From positions 42,855 to 106,854 of the forward strand of contig NZ_JADWYQ010000022.1 of NCBI RefSeq assembly GCF_022414575.1: a DNA stretch of 64,000 bases, given 5' to 3'. The translations under genes were made by a program, and so were the position numbers. This stretch comes from Streptomyces sp. MUM 178J (GTDB lineage: Bacteria > Actinomycetota > Actinomycetes > Streptomycetales > Streptomycetaceae). The first letter of the stretch is position 1; every line of letters begins with the position of its first letter. Of this stretch, positions 42,442-50,372 are shown in pieces. A model generated the notes under the pieces. It was not told where the DNA came from and did no database searches. It was given only the letters and a program-made list of their open reading frames with translations.

Positions 42442-43050
42442 TTGACTCCGCATTCCCTCGCCTTCTACATGGACGTGGTCGCCTCCGGGGCGGTGCTCGG
42501 CGCCAAGCCGACGGACAGCCCCGGCCGGGTCACCGCGATCCTGGGTTCCGATTTCGCCGAGAACTCCTTCGATGACCACAGTATGTGGCGCGACTACGGA
42601 ATGGCCGAGTTCTTCTGGACACGTGAATCGCCGGACCATGCTTGGGAGGGTCACCACTTCACCCTGCAGGTACATCGGCTCGCGCACTGGGGCGGCAGCG
42701 TCGTCAACAGGGCGATTCGCAACCGGTACGGGCGCTTTGACCGCCATCTCCGGTTCGGCAAACTGGAACGGCTGCTGCGGAAGCGCGGCGTGCCTCTGGA
42801 AGATGTCCCGGACGTGAACGCTCCCGCCTTCACCCAGCACTGGCAGCCCGCTTCACAGGTGTCCGTGAGGGTGTTCCGGGCCCACGATGAATGGCGACAA
42901 CGTCGGCGCAGCGACAGCCGTATCGGAGATGTGCACGCCATCCACTCATCGGTGAGCGCCGAGGAAGTGGCATGGAGTAGGGAGCGCTACGGTCGTCAGG
43001 ACTTGATGAGCGGTGCGTCTCGTATGAACCGCGGGCACCCGACGCCGTAG
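42442..43050 (+). CDS. Uncharacterised Streptomyces protein
   Basis: 202 residues from TTG 42442, with AAGGAAAG about 7 nt upstream. Conserved-looking blocks are FYMDVVASGAVLGAKPTDSP, WRDYGMAEFFWTRESPDHAW, EGHHFTLQVHRLAHWGG and FDRHLRFGKLERLLRKRGVP. It resembles lineage-specific proteins I associate loosely with polymorphic-toxin immunity proteins, but I cannot name a family. No signal or membrane segment. The IS701 relic starts 35 bp downstream, marking this as accessory DNA. Confidence 0.7.
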   Translation: MTPHSLAFYMDVVASGAVLGAKPTDSPGRVTAILGSDFAENSFDDHSMWRDYGMAEFFWTRESPDHAWEGHHFTLQVHRLAHWGGSVVNRAIRNRYGRFDRHLRFGKLERLLRKRGVPLEDVPDVNAPAFTQHWQPASQVSVRVFRAHDEWRQRRRSDSRIGDVHAIHSSVSAEEVAWSRERYGRQDLMSGASRMNRGHPTP

Positions 43051-43085
43051 TACAGCTCGCGTCCCGTCGTGCCTGGCCGGGGCCG

Positions 43086-43350
43086 ATGCAGCGCCTGCTG
43101 GCTGCGCCACCTGGGACTCCGTTGCCGTCGGCGACGATGTCCATGCCCGCGCCGTCGAGCACCTCGGCGCCAGCGGAAGGGTTCCGGTCGTGGACGAGAC
43201 CCGCTTGGTGAAGAAGCCACGCGTCGGCGATTGTGCAGCAGCAGTACACGGGCACCGCAGGACGCATCGAGAACTCCCAGGTCGGGGTGTTCCTCGTCTA
43301 CGCCACCAGCCGAGGACGGGCGCTGGTCGACCGGCCGCACCGCAGAGACA
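43086..43350 (+). pseudogene. IS701-type transposase relic (frameshifted)
   Basis: Fragments in different frames line up with IS701-family DDE transposases: MQRLLAA (43086), then [30 protein letters not shown] (43109-43218), then after a further frameshift [32 protein letters not shown] (43233-43332). Functional members read [31 protein letters not shown] and GRALIDRELYLP. Both ends are missing and no terminal inverted repeats were identified. Confidence 0.88.
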
Positions 43351-43354
43351 GACG

Positions 43355-43395
43355 CGTGGGACCGGACAAGACCCCCCGGCCTGTCCGGTCCCACG
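43355..43395 (-). terminator. Terminator downstream of sigQ
   Basis: 14-bp stem CGTGGGACCGGACA / TGTCCGGTCCCACG with a 13-nt loop, about 137 bp after the sigQ stop. Confidence 0.65.
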
Positions 43396-43531
43396 ATCCC
43401 CCGTGTCCCCCGCGTCTCTCCCCCGTACCCGCGGTCCCCGTCTGCCAACGCGAGACCCTCGGGCCCCGGTCGGCAGCCTCCCCCGATGCCGCCGACCGAA
43501 GTCCCCCCGTTTTCCCCAGTCCCCCCGCCCC

Positions 43532-44278
43532 TCAGGCGACGAGTTCGCCGAAGGACTCCTCCTGGTCGCGGCCGAGGCTGAGGACCTCGTCGTCCCGCAG
43601 CCTGCGGAGCGAGCGCCAGATGCTGGACTTCACCGTGCCGACGCTGATGTCGAGGATCTCCGCGATCTCGGGGTCCGTACGTCCCTCGTAGTACCGCAGG
43701 ACCAGCATCGTCCGCTGCAGCTCCGGAAGCCTGGCCAGCGCCTGCCACAGCACCGCGCGCAGTTCCGTGCCCCGCATCGCGTCCGTGTCGCCGGCCGTCT
43801 CCGGCAGCTCTTCCGTCGGGTACTCGTTGAGCTTGCGCCGACGCCAGGCGCTGATGTGCAGATTCGTCATCGTGCGGCGCAGATACCCGCCGACCGCCGC
43901 CTTGTCGGTGATCCTGTCCCAGGCCCGGTATGTGGAGAACAGCGCGCTCTGCAGCAGGTCCTCCGCCTCGAACCGGTCGCCGGTCAGGTGGTACGCGGTC
44001 GCGTAGAGGGAGGCGCGGCGCTCCTGCACAAAGGCGGTGAACTCCGCCTCCGAGCAGATCTGCCGCTCCCCCGTCGCCTCCCCCTGCGCACTCCCGCCGC
44101 CCCCCTCGGGCGCGTCGACCACCGCCATGTACGGCGGCTTGTGCTGACGCCCGGCGCCGCGAACGCACCCCCGCCCGCTCACAGCGCCGGACTTCTTCTC
44201 ACTCACCCGGTCACTCCGGCCGATGTCGTGGAGCCGCGTGATCACCGCGCTCGAACCGGAGCTGTGCAGTGCGTTCAT
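43532..44278 (-). CDS. sigQ: SigE-family ECF sigma factor SigQ
   Basis: 248 residues from ATG 44278 ([10 protein letters not shown]). A variable 75-residue N-terminus precedes region 2 ([34 protein letters not shown]) and region 4 ([40 protein letters not shown]). It is divergent from afsQ1-afsQ2. In S. coelicolor SigQ is a direct AfsQ1 target that antagonises antibiotic production; the shared intergenic region with an AfsQ1 box here fits. No anti-sigma gene is adjacent. Confidence 0.93.
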   Translation of the reverse strand: MNALHSSGSSAVITRLHDIGRSDRVSEKKSGAVSGRGCVRGAGRQHKPPYMAVVDAPEGGGGSAQGEATGERQICSEAEFTAFVQERRASLYATAYHLTGDRFEAEDLLQSALFSTYRAWDRITDKAAVGGYLRRTMTNLHISAWRRRKLNEYPTEELPETAGDTDAMRGTELRAVLWQALARLPELQRTMLVLRYYEGRTDPEIAEILDISVGTVKSSIWRSLRRLRDDEVLSLGRDQEESFGELVA

Positions 44279-44372
44279 CTCGCGCCCCCCTGTCGTGTGG
44301 AGTGTCTTCCGGGTGGTGTGTCCGTGTGCCAAAGAGCTTGCCCGGGCAGTTTCATCGCCCTGTCCGCCGACT

Positions 44373-44388
44373 GTCACAGCCGCGTCAC
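44373..44388. promoter_or_regulatory. AfsQ1 binding site between sigQ and afsQ1
   Basis: GTCAC-AGCCGC-GTCAC, an exact match to the published GTnAC-n6-GTnAC AfsQ1 consensus, 95 bp from the sigQ start and 105 bp from the afsQ1 start. Confidence 0.85.
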
Positions 44389-44492
44389 AGGGGACGTGGG
44401 CATGTGCGGAAAGTGTGGGGACGGGCCGCGGAGCCGGTCCACTGGTCGGCCAACGGTCGAACTCCGGCTCCCCCATAGGTCAGAATGACGCC

Positions 44493-45170
44493 GTGCCTTT
44501 CCTGTTGCTGATCGAGGACGACGACGCCATCCGCACGGCCCTCGAGCTCTCCCTGTCCCGTCAGGGCCACCGTGTGGCCACCGCGGCGACGGGCGAGGAG
44601 GGCCTCAAGATGCTGCGTGAGCAGCGGCCGGATCTGATCGTGCTGGACGTGATGCTGCCCGGCATCGACGGCTTCGAGGTGTGCCGCCGCATCAGGCGCA
44701 CCGACCAGCTTCCGATCATCCTGCTCACGGCGCGCAGCGATGACATCGACGTGGTCGTGGGCCTGGAGTCGGGCGCGGACGACTACGTCGTGAAGCCCGT
44801 GCAGGGCCGGGTCCTCGACGCCCGCATCCGGGCGGTGCTGCGCCGCGGAGAGCGCGAGTCGACCGACTCGGCGACGTTCGGCTCCCTGGTGATCGACCGC
44901 TCCGCGATGACGGTCACCAAGAACGGCGAGGATCTTCAGCTCACGCCGACCGAGCTGCGGCTGCTGCTGGAGCTGAGCCGCAGGCCGGGACAGGCGCTCT
45001 CCCGCCAGCAGCTGCTGCGGCTGGTCTGGGAGCACGACTACCTCGGCGACTCACGGCTGGTGGACGCGTGTGTGCAGCGGCTGCGCGCGAAGGTCGAGGA
45101 CGTGCCGTCCTCGCCGACCCTGATCCGCACGGTGCGGGGTGTTGGCTACCGCCTGGACGCGCCCTCATGA
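44493..45170 (+). CDS. afsQ1: Response regulator AfsQ1 (OmpR type)
   Basis: 225 residues from GTG 44493, the length known for AfsQ1. Receiver domain with acidic pocket IEDDD, phosphorylated Asp52 (LIVLDVMLPG), Thr in LLTARS and Lys in VVKPVQ. A winged-helix domain follows (LQLTPTELRLLLELSRRPGQ, DSRLVDACVQRLRAKVED, LIRTVRGVGYRLDAPS). It activates sigQ and antibiotic-pathway regulators in relatives, notably when glutamate is the nitrogen source. The stop overlaps a 19-codon mini-ORF leading into afsQ2. Confidence 0.95.
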   Translation: MPFLLLIEDDDAIRTALELSLSRQGHRVATAATGEEGLKMLREQRPDLIVLDVMLPGIDGFEVCRRIRRTDQLPIILLTARSDDIDVVVGLESGADDYVVKPVQGRVLDARIRAVLRRGERESTDSATFGSLVIDRSAMTVTKNGEDLQLTPTELRLLLELSRRPGQALSRQQLLRLVWEHDYLGDSRLVDACVQRLRAKVEDVPSSPTLIRTVRGVGYRLDAPS

Positions 45171-45226
45171 TCCCTGTGACGCCACTGCGCCGCGCGAGCG
45201 GAGACACGGACGGAAGAGCACATTGA
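45167..45226 (+). CDS. Possible 19-codon coupling ORF between afsQ1 and afsQ2
   Basis: ATG overlaps the afsQ1 TGA (ATGA at 45167-45170). The ORF reads MIPVTPLRRASGDTDGRAH and its TGA (45224-45226) overlaps the proposed afsQ2 TTG (TTGA). It could hand ribosomes from afsQ1 to afsQ2. There is no independent evidence of translation. Confidence 0.35.
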   Translation: MIPVTPLRRASGDTDGRAH

Positions 45227-46869
45227 GCGGTGCCGCAAAGCGCGCGATACTTTCCGGCCTTCGCCTCACCAGTCTCCGCGTACGTCTCGTCGTCGTCTTC
45301 GCCCTGGTCGCGCTGACCGCCGCCGTCTCCGCCTCCGGCATCGCCTACTGGCTCAACCGCGAGGCCGTGCTCACCCGCACCCAGGACGCGGCGCTCGACG
45401 GCTTCCGGCAGGACATGCAGAACCGGGCCGCCGCGCTGCCGCTGCGCCCCACCCAGTACGAGCTGGAGAAGACCGCCCAGCAGATGGCCGGCGGCGGCGA
45501 GGGCTACAACGTGCTGCTGATCGGTGAGCGCGCCGCGGGCAAGCCGATCGTCGGAGCGTCGAACCGGGACGAGTTCACGCTGGACGACGTGCCGCCGCGG
45601 CTGCGGGACGCGGTGGACAAGCGGCAGGATCTGAGCGCGGGCAACGCGGCCCCGTACCACCTGTACTGGCTGCGCACCGAGCGCGCCGGCAAGCCGTATC
45701 TGGTGGGCGGCACCAGGATCATCGGCGGCGGGCCGACCGGCTTTGTCTTCAAGTCGCTGGAGCAGGAGCGGCAGGACCTCAATTCGCTGGCCTGGTCACT
45801 GGGGATCGCGACCCTGCTGGCGCTGGTGGGCTCCGCCCTGCTCGCGCAGGCCGCGGCGACGACGGTGCTCAAGCCGGTGCACCGGCTCGGCGAGGCGGCC
45901 CGGCGGCTGGGCGAGGGCAAGCTCGACACCCGGCTGCGGGTCTCGGGCACGGACGAGCTCGCGGAGCTGGCGCGGACGTTCAACAAGACCGCGGAGTCGC
46001 TGGAGAAGAAGGTCGCGGACATGAGCGCGCGGGAGGAGTCCAGCCGCCGCTTCGTCGCCGATATGTCGCATGAGCTGCGTACGCCGATGACCGCGCTGAC
46101 CGCCGTGACCGAGGTGCTGGAGGATGAGGCGGACAGCCTTGATCCGATGATCGCCCCGGCCGTGCAGCTCGTGGTCAGCGAGACGCGGCGGCTCGGCGAC
46201 CTGGTGGAGAACCTGATGGAGGTCACCCGCTTTGACGCGGGCACCGCCAGGCTCGTGCTGGACGATGTGGACGTAGCCGACCAGGTCACCGCCTGTATCG
46301 ACGCACGGGCCTGGCTGGACGCGGTGGAGCTGGACGCCGAGCGGGGGATCATGGCGCGGCTCGATCCTCGGCGGCTCGACGTGATCCTGGCGAATCTGAT
46401 CGGCAACGCGCTCAAGCACGGCGGCTCGCCTGTGCGGGTGTCCGTTCGGCTGCTCGGTGGAGAGGGAGAGCCGGACGGCGCGGAGGAGTTGCTGATCGAG
46501 GTGCGCGACCACGGGCCCGGCATTCCCGAGGAGGTGCTGCCGCATGTCTTCGACCGCTTCTACAAGGCGAGCGCGTCGCGGCCCCGCTCGGACGGCAGCG
46601 GTCTCGGGCTGTCCATCGCGATGGAGAACGCCCATATCCACGGCGGCGACATCACCGCGTCGAACTCGCCGGACGGTGACGGTGCGATCTTCGCGCTGCG
46701 GCTGCCGCGCGACGTCTCGACGCTCCGCGAGGCTGCCGACGGCGGCGAGGACCGGCGCGGAGGCGGCCGGGACGGTCACCACGCCCGGGGTGACCGGGGT
46801 GGTCAGGGCGGCCGGGACGGCCGACGCGCCGACGGCCGGGACGGGGACGAGGGGGTGGACGCACAGTGA
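45223..46869 (+). CDS. afsQ2: Sensor histidine kinase AfsQ2
   Basis: 548 residues from TTG 45223. Transmembrane helix 1 is at about 20-42 (VRLVVVFALVALTAAVSASG), an extracytoplasmic sensor domain at 43-185, and helix 2 at about 190-212 (WSLGIATLLALVGSALLAQA). HAMP follows, then the H-box FVADMSHELRTPM (His283). ATPase boxes are NLIGNALKHGG (N), VRDHGPGIPEE (G1), FDRFYKAS (F) and GSGLGLSIA (G2). The last 45 residues are Gly/Arg/Asp-rich with no domain. Partner of AfsQ1. The GTGA overlap with the next lipoprotein gene shows an operon. Confidence 0.94.
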   Translation: MSGAAKRAILSGLRLTSLRVRLVVVFALVALTAAVSASGIAYWLNREAVLTRTQDAALDGFRQDMQNRAAALPLRPTQYELEKTAQQMAGGGEGYNVLLIGERAAGKPIVGASNRDEFTLDDVPPRLRDAVDKRQDLSAGNAAPYHLYWLRTERAGKPYLVGGTRIIGGGPTGFVFKSLEQERQDLNSLAWSLGIATLLALVGSALLAQAAATTVLKPVHRLGEAARRLGEGKLDTRLRVSGTDELAELARTFNKTAESLEKKVADMSAREESSRRFVADMSHELRTPMTALTAVTEVLEDEADSLDPMIAPAVQLVVSETRRLGDLVENLMEVTRFDAGTARLVLDDVDVADQVTACIDARAWLDAVELDAERGIMARLDPRRLDVILANLIGNALKHGGSPVRVSVRLLGGEGEPDGAEELLIEVRDHGPGIPEEVLPHVFDRFYKASASRPRSDGSGLGLSIAMENAHIHGGDITASNSPDGDGAIFALRLPRDVSTLREAADGGEDRRGGGRDGHHARGDRGGQGGRDGRRADGRDGDEGVDAQ

Positions 46870-47540
46870 GGCCGCAGGGATCGATGACGTCGTCCAGGAC
46901 GTCGAGGGGAGCAGCCCGCCGGGTCGCCGCCCTGCTGCTGGGCGCCGCCGTGCTGAGCGGCTGCGGCATCAGGACGACCCAGGTGCCGGTGGACGCCGGG
47001 ACTGCGCCGTCGCGCGTGCCGTGCGAGGTGTCCGGCGAGGACGCCGCCTCCGAGGCGCAGGCCGACAGCCTGTCGGTGCGGATCTATCTGATGTGCACCT
47101 CGCAGCTGGAACAGGTGGTACGCGTCGCGCAGATCCCCGAGGAGAAGGCGGCCGTCAGTCCGCTGCTGATCGCCAGGGCGCTGCTGGACGAGCTGGCCGA
47201 GCAGCCGTCCCAGGCGGAGCAGGAGGCCGGGTTCGCCACCCATGTGAACGAACCGATCGGGCTGAACGGCCCGCGTGCGGGCGACCCCGCGGGCACGCTG
47301 CGGCTGAGCCGGCAGCCGGAGGACCTCCCGGCGGGGGCGCTCGCCCAGATCGTGTGCACCTTCGCCGAGAACGGCGTCGCCGTGGCGGAGGACTCCGTGG
47401 TGCTGGGCGGCCCCGGGGAGTACGAGCCCCGGGGCTACCGGTGCGACACACGGGCCAAGGAACGGCCCGAGGGACCGATGCCGACGCTCTCGGCCCTGCC
47501 CCCGGCCGCCGTCTCCCCTTCCGCTTCGGCCTCGTCCTGA
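46866..47540 (+). CDS. AfsQ-operon lipoprotein
   Basis: 224 residues from GTG 46866, overlapping the afsQ2 stop. The twin-Arg-containing signal RRVAALLLGAAVLSGCG has lipobox LSGC (Cys about 33). The mature part has two conserved cysteines (PCEVSG, LMCTSQ), then IVCTF and YRCDT, perhaps forming disulfides. It probably acts on the outer face of the membrane as an accessory or sensing partner for AfsQ2, as the equivalent gene downstream of afsQ2 (SCO4905 from memory) is in the same transcription unit. No enzyme motif. Confidence 0.88.
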   Translation: MRPQGSMTSSRTSRGAARRVAALLLGAAVLSGCGIRTTQVPVDAGTAPSRVPCEVSGEDAASEAQADSLSVRIYLMCTSQLEQVVRVAQIPEEKAAVSPLLIARALLDELAEQPSQAEQEAGFATHVNEPIGLNGPRAGDPAGTLRLSRQPEDLPAGALAQIVCTFAENGVAVAEDSVVLGGPGEYEPRGYRCDTRAKERPEGPMPTLSALPPAAVSPSASASS

Positions 47541-47593
47541 CCTGTTCGCCCGGGTGCGGAACCGATTCACGCACGGTACGCGTCTAGGGGGGC

Positions 47594-48175
47594 GTGCAGC
47601 GTCAAGGTAAGGGCGGCAGCGCCGCCATCCGCTTCCGCGCGGCGGGAGGCGTTCTCCTCTTCGCGCATCTGCTGCTCGTCGCCTGGCTCACGCTGCGCCC
47701 GCGCGACGTGCTGTGGGTGACGGCCGCGAACTTCGAACCGCTGGCCGGGATCAGAGCGGATCTGGCGCTCGGCCCCGTGGAGGCGGCCCGCCGACTGGGT
47801 GAGGGCTTGATGCTGCTGGCCCCGCTGGGCGTGCTGCTGCCGATGGCGGGAGGCCGGCTGGATGTCTCCCCGTGGGGGTCGCTGGCCCGTACCGTGACCG
47901 CCGGGGCACTGCTGTCGCTGGGGATCGAGCTGCTGCAGACCGGTGTGCCCGGGCAGGTCGTCGATGTGGACTCGCTGCTGCTGAACACGGTCGGGGTGGC
48001 GCTCGCCCATCTGCTGGTGGTGCCCGTGGGACGGGCCAGGCTGCGCCGCAGACAGCCGGGCGCGGCGAGGAGCGGCGGCTCGGGGCGGGGCGGGGCGCGC
48101 CCCGGGACCGTACTGCGGGAGGAGTCGCCTCAGGGGCCGACCCCGACGATTACCAGGGTCGGGATCGCCCCGTAG
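47594..48175 (+). CDS. VanZ family membrane protein
   Basis: 193 residues from GTG. Helices lie near 14-36 (AAGGVLLFAHLLLVAWLTL), 72-90 (LGEGLMLLAPLGVLLPMAG), 100-116 and 128-146. The NFEPLAG and ELLQTGVPGQVVDVDSLLLN motifs are the VanZ-like signature. Members of this family occur with glycopeptide resistance genes, but most actinomycete copies stand alone. There is no van operon in the window. The C-terminal 40 residues are Gly/Arg-rich. It follows the lipoprotein gene by 53 bp and could be in the afsQ transcript. Confidence 0.88.
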   Translation: MQRQGKGGSAAIRFRAAGGVLLFAHLLLVAWLTLRPRDVLWVTAANFEPLAGIRADLALGPVEAARRLGEGLMLLAPLGVLLPMAGGRLDVSPWGSLARTVTAGALLSLGIELLQTGVPGQVVDVDSLLLNTVGVALAHLLVVPVGRARLRRRQPGAARSGGSGRGGARPGTVLREESPQGPTPTITRVGIAP

Positions 48176-48275
48176 AGGGACGCTTTGCCCCGCTGTTGCG
48201 GCCATGATGGAGTCATCGGGAGCACACGGAGTGACTCCCTCCGAGGACTGACCAGGACTCTCGAAGGAGCCCACC

Positions 48276-48479
48276 ATGGCCGCACTTGTCCGCCCCACTG
48301 AAGGACGCATGATCGGCGGAGTGTGCGCAGCGCTGGCCCGGCGCTTCGGCACCTCCGCGACGACGATGCGCGTCATCTTCCTGGTCTCGTGCCTGCTGCC
48401 GGGCCCGCAGTTCCTGCTCTACCTGGCCCTGTGGGTGCTGCTGCCGTCGGAGAAGAAGACGGCGAACACGGCCTGGTGA
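48276..48479 (+). CDS. PspC domain protein
   Basis: 67 residues, a single PspC domain: LVRPTEGRMIGGVCAALARR, FGTSATTMRVIFLVSCLLPG, then membrane segment PQFLLYLALWVLLPS. PspC proteins sit in the membrane and take part in envelope stress responses in enterobacteria; stand-alone short forms are common in actinomycetes. GAAGGAG lies 8 nt before the ATG. A strong terminator follows. Confidence 0.92.
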   Translation: MAALVRPTEGRMIGGVCAALARRFGTSATTMRVIFLVSCLLPGPQFLLYLALWVLLPSEKKTANTAW

Positions 48480-48497
48480 CGCGTGCTTGACGCATAT

Positions 48498-48531
48498 GTG
48501 GGGTGCCCGCCGGATTCGGCGGGCACCCCAC
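48498..48531. terminator. Terminator after the PspC gene
   Basis: 15-bp perfect stem GTGGGGTGCCCGCCG / CGGCGGGCACCCCAC with a GATT loop, 18 bp after the stop. Confidence 0.85.
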
Positions 48532-48579
48532 GTGTGCGTGCGGGCTGCGGTGTCGTACGCGCTATGTGGCGCAGAGCGG

Positions 48580-48975
48580 TCAGCCGAGGGGCGACGCCGG
48601 CAGTCCGCCGAGGAGCGGAACCCCGCCCGCGCCCTGGGAGACGGGGCCGAGGAGGCTGGAGACCGGGTCGTGGGCGTGGTCGGTCGGCAGGGTCCTGGTC
48701 GCCGCGGCTTCGGCGGTGGCTGGCAGGTTCATGGCGCTGTCCGCCAGGGCCTGCCCGCTGCCCGCGAGGGATTCGTTCGCACCCGCGGGGAGCTTCGAGG
48801 CGACCTCCTGCACCGGAGCGACCTCCCCGACCGGCAGCATCTTGGTGACGGTGTCCAGCGAGGTGGCGGAGTCCGGGAGCGCGGCGGGCTCGGCGGCGGC
48901 GGCCCCCGCGGCGGCAGCGGCGAAGGCGGCGCCGAGAGCGGCGACGCCGAGAGTCTTGGCGGCAGACTGCTTCAT
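48580..48975 (-). CDS. Small secreted Ala/Pro-rich protein
   Basis: 131 residues from ATG 48975 (MKQSAAKTLGVAALGAAFAA). A Sec signal peptide with cleavage near AAA-EP. The mature region is Ser/Leu/Pro/Ala-rich without cysteine, with helical segments (ATSLDTVTKMLPVGEVAPVQ, ESLAGSGQALADSAMNLPAT) and the C-terminal SSLLGPVSQGAGGVPLLGGL. This resembles in style the protein encoded at 40777-41130. No function is known. It is convergent with the PspC gene, with the hairpin between. Confidence 0.82.
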   Translation of the reverse strand: MKQSAAKTLGVAALGAAFAAAAAGAAAAEPAALPDSATSLDTVTKMLPVGEVAPVQEVASKLPAGANESLAGSGQALADSAMNLPATAEAAATRTLPTDHAHDPVSSLLGPVSQGAGGVPLLGGLPASPLG

Positions 48976-49102
48976 CAGGAGGAGTCCTTGAGGACGGGGA
49001 TATGAGCGGCTCCGCAAGCTATCCATGATCCGACACAAGCCGCAAACAGCGCGAAACGACCGGAAATTGACATCTCTGGCCGCTTCGCGATATGCGCTCC
49101 GC

Positions 49103-50257
49103 TCAGCCTTCGCGCACCGGGGAATCGCCGGTCACAGCGGTCTGCCGGAACAGCCATTCGGACTTCAGCTCGGCATAGCCGGGCTTGATCACGTCATTGA
49201 TCATCGCCAGTCGTTCATCGAAAGGAATGAACGCCGACTTCATCGCATTGACGGTGAACCACTGCATGTCATCGAGCGTGTATCCGAAGGTCTCGGTCAG
49301 CAGCTCGAACTCGCGGCTCATGCTCGTACCGCTCATCAGCCGGTTGTCGGTGTTCACCGTGGCCCGGAAGTGGAGCCTGCGCAACAGGCCGATCGGGTGC
49401 TCGGCGTAGGAGGCGGCGGCGCCCGTCTGCAGATTGGACGTCGGGCACAGCTCCAGCGGGACGCGCTTGTCCCGTACGTACGCGGCCAGCCGGCCGAGCT
49501 TCACACTGCCGTCGTCGGCGACCTCGATGTCGTCGATGATGCGCACACCGTGGCCCAGGCGGTCGGCGCCGCACCACTGGAGGGCCTGCCAGATCGAGGG
49601 CAGCCCGAATGCCTCGCCCGCGTGGATCGTGAAGTGGTTGTTCTCCCGCTTCAGATACTCGAAGGCGTCCAGGTGCCGGGTGGGCGGATAGCCCGCCTCC
49701 GCTCCGGCGATGTCGAAGCCGACGACCCCGGAGTCCCGGTAGCGGTTGGCCAGTTCGGCGATCTCCAGGGCGCGGGCGGCATGGCGCATCGCGGTCAGCA
49801 GCGCGCCCACCCGGATGCGGCAGCCGCTCTCGCGGGCCCGCCGCTCGCCCTCGCGGAAGCCGGCGTTGACCGCCTCCACCACCTCTTCGAGGGTGAGTCC
49901 GGACTCCAGATGCTGCTCGGGCGCGTACCGGACCTCCGCGTAGACGACTCCGTCCTCGGCGAGGTCCACGGCGCACTCGGCGGCCACCCGGAACAGCGCG
50001 TCGCGCGTCTGCATCACGGCGCAGGTGTGGGCGAAGGTCTCCAGATAGCGCTCCAGCGAGCCGGAGTCGGCGGCCTCCCGGAACCAGATGCCGAGTTTGT
50101 CGGGCTCGGTCTCGGGGAGCAGTTCGTACCCGGCATCCCGGGCGAGGTCGATGATCGTGCCGGGGCGCAGCCCGCCGTCGAGGTGGTCGTGGAGCAGCAC
50201 CTTCGGGGCGCGGCGGATCTGGTCCGCGGTAGGCAGGTTGGGTGTCTGGCTCGTCAT
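49103..50257 (-). CDS. add: Adenosine deaminase
   Basis: Deaminates adenosine and deoxyadenosine to inosine forms, which purine nucleoside phosphorylase can cleave. 384 residues. Zinc ligands are His23/His25 in [13 protein letters not shown], and His in [11 protein letters not shown] followed by Asp in [10 protein letters not shown]. The catalytic Glu is in [14 protein letters not shown] and [11 protein letters not shown] complete the active site. A leaderless promoter (TAGAGT -10, 6 nt from the ATG) follows the CTACGCGCGTAG palindrome, linking its expression to pnp and deoC 13-17 kb away. Confidence 0.96.
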   Translation of the reverse strand: MTSQTPNLPTADQIRRAPKVLLHDHLDGGLRPGTIIDLARDAGYELLPETEPDKLGIWFREAADSGSLERYLETFAHTCAVMQTRDALFRVAAECAVDLAEDGVVYAEVRYAPEQHLESGLTLEEVVEAVNAGFREGERRARESGCRIRVGALLTAMRHAARALEIAELANRYRDSGVVGFDIAGAEAGYPPTRHLDAFEYLKRENNHFTIHAGEAFGLPSIWQALQWCGADRLGHGVRIIDDIEVADDGSVKLGRLAAYVRDKRVPLELCPTSNLQTGAAASYAEHPIGLLRRLHFRATVNTDNRLMSGTSMSREFELLTETFGYTLDDMQWFTVNAMKSAFIPFDERLAMINDVIKPGYAELKSEWLFRQTAVTGDSPVREG

Positions 50258-50263
50258 CTGCGC

Positions 50264-50269
50264 ACTCTA
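50264..50269 (-). promoter_or_regulatory. -10 box of leaderless add
   Basis: TAGAGT on the minus strand, 6 nt before the add ATG. Confidence 0.5.
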
Positions 50270-50273
50270 GCCC

Positions 50274-50285
50274 CTACGCGCGTAG
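50274..50285. promoter_or_regulatory. Nucleoside operator palindrome, site 3 (add)
   Basis: CTACGCGCGTAG, 4 bp upstream of the add -10 box. Identical to the sites at 32898 and 37316. Confidence 0.75.
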
Positions 50286-50372
50286 AGACATCCCCCTTAC
50301 GACACCGGTCGATACGTAACAGTGACCGCGCGTACGGGTGGAGTACACACGGACTTCTGAGACTGTTCTGCC

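Larger units (their letters stand above)
43051..43531. mobile_element. Interval holding an IS remnant
   Basis: Contains the transposase relic at 43086-43350, followed by the sigQ terminator and a C-rich tract (43395-43531) without a gene. Confidence 0.6.

Noticed and set aside
47594..48175. Vancomycin resistance locus suggested by VanZ
   Set aside because: No vanH, vanA or vanX genes are nearby; stand-alone VanZ-like proteins are common in actinomycetes.
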